Shown: positions 24,395 to 33,600 of the stretch, one piece after another
Position numbering within the stretch: position 1 is the first letter of the stretch
Layout of the letters: each line of letters starts with the position of its first letter
Assembly: GCF_008727735.1 (NCBI RefSeq)
Contig: NZ_CP044227.1
Location: 434,001-498,000, forward strand
Origin: Flintibacter sp. KGMB00164
GTDB taxonomy: Bacteria; Bacillota; Clostridia; Oscillospirales; Oscillospiraceae
Direction: 5' to 3'
Length of the DNA: 64,000 bases
Program-made: the position numbers and the translations under genes
Notes under the pieces: generated by a model
The model's input: the letters and a program-made list of their open reading frames with translations, nothing else
What the model was told of the DNA's origin: nothing
Database searches by the model: none

Positions 24395-26971
24395 ATGGCA
24401 CAACAACGCAGAAAACGGACTCTGTACAGGAGTCTGGGAGCTTGGATACTGACCGGCGCCCTGGCAGCGGGTATGCTGCCCGTCGTATCCATGCCCGCCT
24501 CGGCGGCTATGGGGCAGTATGAGAAGGCAGACGGCATAATGTGGCTTCAAGAAAATTCGTTTTTGATATCAGAGGATACGAAAACAAGTGCTGGATTGAC
24601 ACCGGTGGATAAAACTACCTTTATAGAACCCAACACAATTAAAATGGGTGGTTCTGTCGATGGAGATACAAGTGCCCCTACTGCGTCTCGCAGTGATACG
24701 GTGACCATCACGAGCAAACACGCAATTGACTGGTCACAAAGCTTTGAACTGCAAATACACTTTGAAAATGATGGTTTGCCGGACGGTATGGCCATCAGCT
24801 TTCACAACGACCCCAACTACAATGGGAGTAAATGCGGAAATGGAGATTTGGGTGTTTATTCCTTTGGGGACAACAAAGGTGTAACGAATGCAGCTATTTT
24901 TGAGGTAGATACATTCAATAACCACAATTACCCTGGATCCGGACAGGGAGCTGCCAGTGATACGGCCTTCGCTAATGAAGGCGATAATGCTTGCCATTTG
25001 GGATTCGCTCTGACAAATGAGAACGGAGAGCTAAAGTCAGACACAGTCCAAGTTAGTAAAGCGAATCCCAAGCTTGCCCGCCAAGGCGAAAACATCGTTA
25101 CTATTACATGGGATGTCGATGCGCACCAGGCAACCTTGTCTTTTGAAGATACCTCAGGTGAAGGCATCAATGAAACTTTAACGATTACGGATTTTAATCC
25201 CAAAACACTGTGGGCAGATAAACCGGTTTATATGACGATTTCCGCTTCTATCCATCAGGACAATCTCCATGGCAACCGTTGGGGCAGCTATTCTTTGCGG
25301 GTCGATAGCTTTGCGTATACTGGTCTGGAGCCCGAGGAATCTGCCGAATATCTGGTGTACCGCGACGGCAAAATGGACTCTAAACCGGTGAAATATGATT
25401 CCAACAACACGCAGACCTGGCCCATGCCCGGCGACAAGGTGGTGGCCGTACACACAATGTGGAATAAGAATAGCAGTAGCAAATACATCTCCATCCCCAT
25501 CCGTGTGCCGGAGGCCCGGATCTCCGACAGTAACAGTGGATACAGTGTGGTACAAAAACTGACCCCTACTGATTTGAAGGGTACCATCGGAAGCGACAAC
25601 ATCTTCAACGATGCGATGTCAGATTCCGCCCTCTCCACCGCCACCTTTACCTTCCCTGCGACCGACAACAGCGCGGAGGAACAAAAGAAGACGGTCGAGT
25701 ATACCTACACCATCCCCGAAGGGATCAAAGAGAAGTATGTCATCGAAGACAAGGTGACCATCGGTTCTCCTATCATGACCCAGTATACCTTCTACAACAC
25801 GATCAATCTGGGTGGTCTGCCCACCGTCTCGGCCCCCAGTGTGCAGCTTGAGAAGGGCTCCTACGGCGGAAGCTTTAATCTGGAAAACGATGTGACCTAC
25901 GCTAACTACGGCGGCAACAAGGACAATACCACGCTCAAGATCACCAATGCGGAGGGCCAGGAGGTCAGTACCATCGACACCAACAATGTGGGTACCTACA
26001 AGATCACTTATACGGTAACGGACTCCCGTTTCCATGACGCGGTGACCAGCATCGAGCGCACCATTACCGTGACCGACAGCAGCAGTGGCGGCAGTACCGG
26101 TGGCGGTGTTACCACCAAGTATACACTGACCTATGAAAGCAATGGTGGTACCACTTTTGCCGCTGAACGGTATGCTTCCGGCACTAAGGTCGAACTGACC
26201 AAGACACCCCATCGCGACGGTTATGTCTTTACCGGCTGGTATTCTGATGCCGAGCTCTCTCAGCCAGTCACCAGTGTTACCATGCGGAAGAACATGACTG
26301 TCTACGCTGGATGGGAGAAGACCGGAACCTCTGATCTGTTGAACACGGAGGAGCACATGGCCTACCTTAGTGGGTATGATACCGGTCTGTTTGGGCCTGA
26401 TAACAACATGACCCGCGCTGAGGTGGCTCAGATGTTCTATAGACTCCTGCTGGAGAAGAATGTCCCGATCACCGTTTCGTTTACAGATGTTGATGCCGAT
26501 GCCTGGTATTCACATGCTGTCAATACTCTGGCATCCATGGGGATTGTAACCGGCGTAGGAGACAATCAGTTCGATCCTGAGCGTTCTATTACACGGGCTG
26601 AGTTTACAGCAATTGCCATGCGTTTTGCCGATTTGGATGTCAACGGGAATAACATCTTTTCCGATGTGAGCGCCAATGATTGGTATTACAATCAGGTGGT
26701 GGGTTCTGTTAAGTACGGTTGGATTACCGGGTATTCCGATGGGACCTTCCGCCCCAACAACACGATCACCCGCGCAGAGGTGACGACAATTGTCAATCGT
26801 ATGCTGGGCCGTGCTGCGGACGAGCAGTACGTAGACAGCCATGTTGACCAGCTGTGCGTGTTCCCTGATGTGCTGTCGGGTCACTGGGCTTACTATGAGA
26901 TCATGGAGGCCACCAACCCCCACAATTATACCCAGGCCAGTGGTGTGGAGGACTGGACAAGTCTCAAGTAA
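24395..26971 (+). CDS. SLH-anchored surface protein with L-type lectin-like domain
   Basis: 858-aa exported protein held on the cell wall by three C-terminal SLH domains. The signal peptide covers residues 1-38, ending PASAAM. An L-type lectin-like beta-sandwich (about 45-310) shows DGLPDGMAISFHNDPN, AAIFEVDTFNN and NIVTITWDVDAHQATLSF. An Ig-like segment (about 470-565) leads via a Ser/Gly linker to one InlB B-repeat (YTLTYESNGGTTF to YAGWEK, about 573-645), then SLH units from about 650 to 810 with repeated FxDV...WY...G.G.F.P...ITRAE. The tail WAYYEIMEATNPHNY is shared with the other SLH protein here. Role is inferred to be glycan binding at the surface. ATG 24395 follows AAAGGA by 12 nt. 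Confidence 0.9.
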   Translation: MAQQRRKRTLYRSLGAWILTGALAAGMLPVVSMPASAAMGQYEKADGIMWLQENSFLISEDTKTSAGLTPVDKTTFIEPNTIKMGGSVDGDTSAPTASRSDTVTITSKHAIDWSQSFELQIHFENDGLPDGMAISFHNDPNYNGSKCGNGDLGVYSFGDNKGVTNAAIFEVDTFNNHNYPGSGQGAASDTAFANEGDNACHLGFALTNENGELKSDTVQVSKANPKLARQGENIVTITWDVDAHQATLSFEDTSGEGINETLTITDFNPKTLWADKPVYMTISASIHQDNLHGNRWGSYSLRVDSFAYTGLEPEESAEYLVYRDGKMDSKPVKYDSNNTQTWPMPGDKVVAVHTMWNKNSSSKYISIPIRVPEARISDSNSGYSVVQKLTPTDLKGTIGSDNIFNDAMSDSALSTATFTFPATDNSAEEQKKTVEYTYTIPEGIKEKYVIEDKVTIGSPIMTQYTFYNTINLGGLPTVSAPSVQLEKGSYGGSFNLENDVTYANYGGNKDNTTLKITNAEGQEVSTIDTNNVGTYKITYTVTDSRFHDAVTSIERTITVTDSSSGGSTGGGVTTKYTLTYESNGGTTFAAERYASGTKVELTKTPHRDGYVFTGWYSDAELSQPVTSVTMRKNMTVYAGWEKTGTSDLLNTEEHMAYLSGYDTGLFGPDNNMTRAEVAQMFYRLLLEKNVPITVSFTDVDADAWYSHAVNTLASMGIVTGVGDNQFDPERSITRAEFTAIAMRFADLDVNGNNIFSDVSANDWYYNQVVGSVKYGWITGYSDGTFRPNNTITRAEVTTIVNRMLGRAADEQYVDSHVDQLCVFPDVLSGHWAYYEIMEATNPHNYTQASGVEDWTSLK

Positions 26972-26997
26972 GCACAGGTAAGCAATAACCTCCAATC

Positions 26998-27090
26998 TGT
27001 TTTGGGGAAGGGGAAGACCTGCGGGCCTTCCCCCTCTCCATCCAAGCCCACAAGTAACATGCTTGCGGGTTTGGATGGGAAGTTAGAATG
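26998..27090 (+). terminator. Hairpin pair after the lectin/SLH gene
   Basis: The first stem pairs ggggaag with cttcccc around acctgcgggc (about 27012-27034). The second pairs ccatccaagcccacaag with cttgcgggtttggatgg (about 27041-27079, two wobbles or mismatches). A clear T-run is missing, so these may be 3' stabilising structures rather than a strong terminator. Confidence 0.5.
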
Positions 27091-27204
27091 TCAATATCTG
27101 TATACTCTACATTATCTGGATAGTTGGAAAAGAAGATGCCTTGTTTGTTTAGTTCAGGAAATAAATCCGGCAGACAATGGCGTTGCACAGTGAAATGATA
27201 TGGA

Positions 27205-27569
27205 AGCAACAAAAAAGTGTGGTGGCGGTATAAGAGCGGGTACAAATGGCGGGCAGCAGTACATACTCGGACCGGTGCTGGTACTGGTTGTCCGATATAT
27301 GCCGGAAAGTGCCCTGTACCGGAGAAAATGATCTGGCAAGTCAGTTTCTTCAAATTCCAGAGCATGGCATCCTTCCTTCAACGAAGCCCTGACTCCAAAG
27401 ATGGTCACAGGCAGTTCCCACCGCAAAGTATGGTCGAAGTGTGATCTGTGATCAAGGACATGTATGGCAGACGATAATTTGTTCTCGTACTGGAATCAAA
27501 AGATGTGGATGCTCTATATGTGCAGGCTGCATCAGCCAAGAACAGCTGGAAAAACACCCCAAAATTTAA
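27205..27569 (+). pseudogene. Zinc-ribbon (DUF4379/PF14311-like) protein fragment
   Basis: Repeated treble-clef zinc-ribbon units in broken frames. From about 27213: VWWRYKSGYKWRAAVHTRTG then AGTGCP and YAGKCPVP. From about 27440 in shifted frames: HRKVWSKCD, GHVWQTIICSRTG and RCGCSICAGC, ending at a TAA at 27567. The unit pattern W-C...GH.W...V..R.G..CP.CAG is that of the probable zinc-ribbon family often found on mobile elements. At least two frameshifts, a Cys-to-Tyr change in the first CAG knuckle and a missing start show it is dead. Confidence 0.7.
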
Positions 27570-27678
27570 CGATTCAAGTATAAAGTGGTCCGACCACTAT
27601 CTTGGCCTATTCACTCAGATAAAAAATTCAGACTAGCCATGCCTGCACCAGACAGGCGTGGCCCTATGGAGGTAACCT

Positions 27679-28104
27679 TTGCAACTCAATATTTCTACCG
27701 ATTACGCACTGCGCATTGTCTTATATCTATCCGGAGCAAAAGATGTAGTAACATCCAGCCGATTAGCGGAAGAGCTTGGTATACCGCACAGCATTGTTTT
27801 TAAAACGGTCAAAAAGCTACAAAAAGCAGACATTGTTCAATCCACCACGGGTACAACAGGCGGTTATCTTTTGTCCAGACCATCCACGGAAATCAGGGTG
27901 TACGATATTGTCAGTATTATGGAGAAAACCATGAAGCTCAACCGATGTCTGGAGCCGGATAGATATTGCAGCCGAGGTGCCGTCGATACCTGTCCGGCCA
28001 GAAGATTTTATGCTAATCTTCAGGAAAAAATTGAACAGACGCTTAAAGAGATGACCATTTATGAGCTAATGCACGGTGCGAAAAGTGGGGAAGTTGATTC
28101 TTAA
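27679..28104 (+). CDS. Rrf2-family transcriptional regulator
   Basis: 141-aa winged-helix regulator. The N-terminus MQLNISTDYALRIVLYLS and the HTH (SSRLAEELGIPHSIVFKTVKKLQKADIVQS) followed by the wing TGGYLLSRP are typical of Rrf2/IscR/NsrR proteins. In the C-terminal part, three Cys (CLEPDRYCSRGAVDTCP, about residues 93-108) match the spacing of Fe-S ligands in the family, so it may sense redox, NO or cluster status. It starts at TTG 27679, 5 nt after GGAGGT. It is the only intact regulator inside the accessory region; its target is unknown. Confidence 0.9.
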   Translation: MQLNISTDYALRIVLYLSGAKDVVTSSRLAEELGIPHSIVFKTVKKLQKADIVQSTTGTTGGYLLSRPSTEIRVYDIVSIMEKTMKLNRCLEPDRYCSRGAVDTCPARRFYANLQEKIEQTLKEMTIYELMHGAKSGEVDS

Positions 28105-28134
28105 TCTACACTGCTAGAGTTCCACTCCCTTGAA

Positions 28135-28356
28135 ATGCGGTGTCCTGATCTGCGGCCCGGCCAGCAGAAGGGTTTGCTCCGCAAGCTGCAGAGTATTGAG
28201 GCAAAAGACGAGAATATCCGAGAGCGGAATGAGGTGCTTGATTACCTGACAGGTGCTCTGCCGGAGGACACAGCAGAGCTGGCACGGCTGTGGTTAATGG
28301 AATTTCTTGCAGCGACTGATTGGCGGAGGTATATGAAAAAAGGAAATAAAACGTAG
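28135..28356 (+). CDS. Hypothetical 73-aa protein, possibly a fragment
   Basis: 73-aa, highly charged, largely helical frame (KLQSIEAKDENIRERNEVLDYLTGALPEDTAEL). It has no recognisable ribosome site before ATG 28135, and coding-like sequence continues upstream (EFHSLEMRC), so it may be the 3' remnant of a larger gene. It lies 30 bp after the Rrf2 gene on the same strand. I do not recognise the family. Confidence 0.4.
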   Translation: MRCPDLRPGQQKGLLRKLQSIEAKDENIRERNEVLDYLTGALPEDTAELARLWLMEFLAATDWRRYMKKGNKT

Positions 28357-28394
28357 AATATTAAATAACGCCAAGGGAATAATTGGAAGAGATG

Positions 28395-29215
28395 TTGTCA
28401 CTGTGCCTACTTTTTCTCTGGCGCCCGTAGGCGCGTATGCGGTGGATGCCGGATTAAATATAATGGCGGAAGAAATGAATACGATCTCCCTAACTGATTA
28501 GCCGGCCACTCCTGCTCCGGATGGAAAATCCTGAGTATAACGAAACGATATATACAAGATTGAGCGAAGCGGTGCAGGATGCCGGACCGTACAAGGCATA
28601 ATCTATGTGACCGGCGAGGCTTTTCTTGATACAGCGTATGATAATATCAGGATCCAGATCGGCACGGATATAACCATTACCGATAAAGATGGGAAGCTAC
28701 CTGTTTTGAACCGGATGGCGATGTGATATAGTTTATTCGCCTGGAAGGTGGTGGCCTGACCCTTAAAGCAGGCTGTTTGATCCAGAATTGCTATATCAAC
28801 CGGGCAAATTTGGGTGCCGACTATCCCTATGCGGTGCTGGGTGGGCGGCCTACTCAATTACCCTGGATGCAAATGGAGGCAACGACGGTCCAGGTACCAT
28901 CACAGGAGTACCCGCAGGCCCCCATACTCTCCCACGACGCTGGTGCCCATGCTCAGGTCAAGGGAAAAGAGGTTATGTTCATCGGATGGATGGCTAGACG
29001 GCATGAGAAAATCTATTCAGCAAACGATACTGCTCCTACCACCATACATGAAGTGACTAGCGCGGATTAGCATGTGAGCGTACATACGGTCTACGGTTTC
29101 GATAAAAATGGAAACCGCATCCCAGATGTCATGGAGGCGACCGTTACCTTCAAAGTGGTCAATGGAACCTGAAACGACACCGACAGCGCTGGTAAGATTG
29201 TTGCAGTTTGTTTGA
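28395..29215 (+). pseudogene. Decayed surface-protein gene (InlB/SLH class)
   Basis: Broken frames with surface-protein motifs. Around 28408: VPTFSLAPVGAYAVDAG like a mature N-terminus. Around 28750: GGLTLKAGCLIQN, like a beta-helix repeat. From about 28855 in shifting frames: ITLDANGGNDGPGT, KGKEVMFIGWMA, KIYSANDTAPTT, the layout of Listeria-Bacteroides (InlB) repeats. From 29086: VYGFDKNGNRIPDVMEATVTFKVVNG. Stops and frameshifts interrupt all of them, and no SLH part remains. It appears to be a third, dead relative of the two intact surface proteins. Confidence 0.65.
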
Positions 29216-29276
29216 CCATGGATACAGTTATCAGCTACTAATACAGAAAAACAGAGGGAATCTAAATGATACACGA

Positions 29277-29655
29277 TCCCTTTTGTTCCAACGGTGGCTA
29301 AATCGCCAACCAATCTAATATCACCACCCGCTGAAAAGGCGCAGACAACCAACTGGTTATCTGCGCCTCATTTTTCCTCGATAAGTTATCCTGCATTATC
29401 TGGAAAACTGCGGAAGGTATTGAAGCAAAGTGTCTAGGTATGGATGTGATTTTATACCTCCCTTTTCTATCACGAAAAAACATTCAAAACTTAAAAAATT
29501 TTGCTTTGCGGAAAAAGATATTTCGGCTGTTCTCCTCACGATTTTTGTTGACTGTCCTCGAATCAACAAAAATTAAAGGAGGAGCTAATATGTTTGGCTA
29601 TAGTAGTGACTATGCTCTAAATAAAAAGGACCCGGACGCCATCGTGTGTAAAGGG
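29277..29655 (+). repeat. 380-bp direct repeat, copy 1
   Basis: Homologous to 35250-35632 with small indels. Shared landmarks in order: ccttttgttcca, aaaaggcgcagacaaccaactggtt terminator hairpin (arms about 29338-29367), tctgcgcctcatt, tttttgttgac, atcaac, an AAAGGA ribosome site and ATG of a frame beginning M-F-x-x-x-SDYALN. Copy 1 follows a dead surface-protein gene and copy 2 a live one, so the repeat is probably part of a duplicated gene unit. Confidence 0.8.
29338..29376 (+). terminator. Terminator inside repeat copy 1
   Basis: The stem ggcgcagacaacca / tggttatctgcgcc has one mismatch and a 2-nt centre, followed by tcatttttcc. It lies downstream of the decayed surface-protein gene. Confidence 0.7.
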
Positions 29656-29685
29656 AAGAATTGGGGTTATTCTCCTCTCGGCTAA
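29590..29685 (+). pseudogene. Truncated conjugative-element ORF (SDYALN N-terminus), copy 1
   Basis: 31-codon frame starting MFGYSSDYALNKKDPDAIV with a good GGAGG site 8 nt upstream. The opening resembles the N-terminus of sigma-like HTH proteins of Clostridial conjugative transposons (SDYALN-K-DAIVY type), which are well over 100 aa; this recognition is from memory. The frame diverges after the first 20 residues and stops, so it is a remnant. Confidence 0.6.
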
Positions 29686-29742
29686 CTGTGCTGCAAGCTG
29701 CTCGAACGTTACAAAAATTGAAAAACTTCCTCCGGCGCCATC

Positions 29743-30014
29743 TTTTGTGGCAAAAGCGGAAAAGAATTGACCCGCTAACAAATCTGGGCGGAATTGAAAG
29801 GCCTTTGTAAATACGGGGGCGTGTCTCCAACCAAAATATTTTCTCACAACTTGCGACATCTGTTTGCCATCATTTTTTATGAAACCTGCGAGGACCTTGT
29901 AAAACTGGAAAAGCAATGGGGCGTTCGAGTATTGAAACAACCCACATTTATCTTGTGACCTCTGGCATTGAGCACCAGCGCCAGCTTGATCGACTGAGTT
30001 GGTGTCGTAGGTAA
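29743..30014 (+). pseudogene. Tyrosine recombinase (integrase) C-terminal fragment, stop and frameshift
   Basis: Frame from 29743 reads FCGKSGKELTR, a TAA, QIWAELKGLCKYGGVSPTKIF, then SHNLRHLFAIIFYE with the catalytic His-x-x-Arg, and EDLVKLEK. After a frameshift near 29918 it continues GRSSIETTHIYLVTSGIEHQRQLDRL and stops at 30012. That is the exact order of catalytic-domain motifs (HNLRHLFA, GHSSIETTRIY) of phage-type integrases; the catalytic His/Arg survive, the GH before SSIETT is now GR, and the Tyr is in HIYL. The N-terminal half is absent. Confidence 0.85.
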
Positions 30015-30296
30015 AATCAACATTTTGCTGTTTGAAAAACGGATGTTGAGCATTACTGAAGAATAGAGCGCAAAAAAATCCTCGCCTATGACTAAAAACA
30101 GGCGTATCTGGGAGCACCAAAACTGACAACAAAAATTCCTATATTTGCGGTCTAGCTTCTTGCGTCAAAAAATCCGAATCTACATTGTGTTTTACGGAAT
30201 AACATGCTATAATTTCCATATATTATGCGATTGAGAAGGCTTATCCTGACTAAGCTTTGGGACAAAATGTTGATTTTGAGATATGGGGGTGATAGA

Positions 30297-30510
30297 TTGG
30301 GGGAATGGTTTCAATCGTATTGCGAGCGAGTGGAGTTAGGGGCACTATTGGAACAATGGGATATGTAACGCAATTTACCCTTGCCCCCCAATAAGATTTC
30401 TCATGGAAGCAAGCACAAAGTTTGATAGCGTTGTAAAAAGGAGCATGAATGACAGGCCTCCGTAGCGTCCTAGACCTGCGGTGGCTGCGGTTGCCCTGTG
30501 TGCGCTGGTA
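30297..30510 (+). pseudogene. Second zinc-ribbon (DUF4379-like) protein fragment with in-frame stops
   Basis: One continuous frame reads LGEWFQSYCERVELGALLEQWDM, stop, RNLPLPPNKISHGSKHKV, two stops where family members have WW, RCKKEHE, stop where W is expected, QASVAS, stop, then GCGCPVCAGKIS. All motifs of the zinc-ribbon unit are present in order in one frame, so the damage is mainly nonsense mutation of Trp codons. It closely parallels the fragment at 27205-27569. Confidence 0.75.
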
Positions 30511-30636
30511 AGATCAGTAAAAACAGGCCGGCGCGGTATCAGGCAGCGCTGGCGAAGGTTTGACCATGACGACAGACAAGCTCATTATTCAACCCGAAAG
30601 GGTAAATATATTTTATTTTACAGAGGAAGGAATGTC

Positions 30637-33600
30637 ATGAAAAAGCGAATAGTAGCAGTATTTTTGGGTATATGTATGATAGTCAGCTTTCTGCCTGTCA
30701 GTGCATTGGCGGTAGATGATCCGATGGATAACGGCCTGGAAAATGTAGTCCCGACCTCACCGTCTGTTGGCAGAGAGGTCTGGATCGACGGCATAAACGG
30801 TGATGATGATAATAACGGATCGTCCAAGGACAAACCTGTCAAGACCATCCAGAAAGCCATGGAACTGGCCGGAGAAGGCGGTACCATCATTGTTAAGGAT
30901 ACAGTCACAATAGAGGATGAAAATAATTTGGTGCTGGAAAATGTCACCATTAAGAGAATGGATGATGACGCAACCGGTGCCTGGGATGAAATTTTGATAA
31001 AAAACTCTTCCGTAACACTGAAAAATATCACGCTTGACGGTAACAAGGATGGGCAACCAGCTGAAAATGAAAAAGATGGTTATTTATTGAATATAACTAA
31101 TAGTAACGTGACAATTGAAGACGGCACCGTGATATGCAATTACGCGGGGTACGCTGCGATGTATGTGTACGGCTCTGATGTTACGATGAACGGCGGCGAG
31201 TTTACAGGTAATGAGGCACATCCGAACGGCGGTAATTCATACGGTACCGTATGTATTACAGATGACTCTACATTCGTTATGAATGATGGCTCTATTCATG
31301 ATAATACTGCTTATTCAGAAGGGGCGGGCGCATTTTACATCTGTTATGATAACTCTGCAAAATTGGACATACACGGGGGTGTAATTACCAAAAATAGCGG
31401 GAAGCGTGGTGCTATTTATAATTGGGGCGGTGTTTTAACGATAGATGGCGGTGAGATCACCAAAAACGAGGGCAATCAAGCTGGCGCCATTGGAATGTAT
31501 GGTTATCGCACACAAGATTTCTATTTGCCTAAAACAACCATATCTGGAACGGAAGAGAGTCCCGTCATCATCGCGTCAAATGACGGCGCAGCAATCGACG
31601 TAAGTGGCGGAACATTGAACATCACGGGAAAGGTTGAGATAACTAATAATTCTGGCCTCTACATTGAACCAGGCAACGTAACAATAGGAGAGGGCGTTAT
31701 TCTTTGCAACAATAGAAAATCAACGAGCTGGGATATTTGCTTCTATGAAGGTACCCTTACTCTGCCGGATGCCGCAGGAATGAAACAAACATATGGAGAC
31801 AGCGGATATTTTATTGATGGCTGGTATCGTGACGATTGGGAAGCTACAGTAGAGAATACACTTGTTGCGGTTGACCAGCCGCTCGTGGCTACAGGCTTTC
31901 ATGGTGTTCACTACGTACTCGTTGCGGCGTATACAGCTCATCGTGTCATCTATTATAATTATCAATCGGGTACTGTGGGAGCAGAACTTCCAACAAGCGG
32001 ATTGCCAGTTCAGCCTATTGATACAAAAGCTTATTTGCCGGGAGATACAGCGCCTCTGAAGCAGCCGTCCAAGACGCGATTTGTAGGACCGAAAAATTCT
32101 GATCCGGATGCACCAATGGGCGTATGGACCTTCGAGGGGTGGAAGTATAATTCCTGGAATGGAATATATGGAACTGGCTCTGAATATACAGTAGAAAACT
32201 ACGTGGATGGTTCTGTCACCATGGACGCGCCATATTTGGTGAAACGGCCAGATACCTCGTGGGGCAGTAATGGTACAGGTGTTATGCTCACCGGCATCTG
32301 GGAGTGGAGCCAAGAGGACGTCCCTTGGTACTATGAAGTATACTACGAGACCTTCAATGAGTATGGTGGAACCCAATGGAATCTGTTGGCCCAGGAAGAA
32401 TGTGGGCCCACAGATCCTACAGCCAATGTTTCTATCGTTCCTGAGAAAATTGTAACAACGCATCAGAACGAACTCGAACAAAATGATATCCTGACCGGCG
32501 ATCCTGAGCAGCTTGGTACGCACTATGTCTTTGATGAAAACTATCCGAGCAACTACAGCCAAAAACAACGACTAAGTGCACAAGCCGGAGACGCTTCAAA
32601 AGAGAACCCCCTGAAAATCTACTTCAAGTCTGCTGAACACAAGATAACGTATGAATATGAAGGAGACGTTCCGGACGGGGCGACAGATGAATTGCCTGCT
32701 CAGAAAACCGCGCGCTATCGGCAAACGGTGAACTTGGACGAGCCTGAACTGATAGGGTATACCTTCTCCGGGTGGAGCGTAAAAGAGCCGAATGGAGCCC
32801 AGAAACTTTTGGAAGATGGCGAACTCACCATGCCCAACACAGACGTCACCCTGGTGGGTTCCTGGACGGAACGAGACCCGGCCGTGATATCCCCGGCTGA
32901 CATGACCGTCTACATGGGCGGTGAGGCTGGTTATGATGGAATCCTTGACGCAAATGGTAACGTGACATCCAGCGACAGCCTGCCGGAGCCGTTCTTCAAA
33001 ATCGACTTGCCGGGTGTGGACCCGGAGGACACCATTTATTATGTTATTCTTACGGCCGAAAAGGAGTACGATGACAATTGCTATTATTCTGACTATTGGC
33101 AGCTCCTCCCCTGCGGCGAGGGGACGGATCTCTATCGATCGATCTTCTTTAATTGTTATATGAGTTCAGGCGAAGACGAACAAGAAATAGAGCTGTCTGG
33201 CCCTCCGATCAGGTTTACACAGGGGAATGACGTCAAAACAACCGACACATTCACGCCCGGCGAAAACCTGCACCAGACGCTGACCATGGAGATATGGGAG
33301 AATCTGGCCACGGCGGATATGGCAGCGTTGTACTACAGCGGTAAGGACAGTAACGATGAAGACATTAACGGTGCATGCAAAGTTGCATTCCAGCCAGGCA
33401 CCCTGACTGTCCGCGGCACCACCGAGAATCCGCAGTATGCCGAGATAAATGCCGAGAGTATAACGGAAGGCACGATCAGCGCAGCGGCCCCGGAGGGGAC
33501 AACATATACCTACTATGTAGATGGTCAGGATATCCCTGTTTGGGATGACGCTTTGGAAGGTGAAGATGGCGGGGGCATGACCAACGACATGGATATCGCC

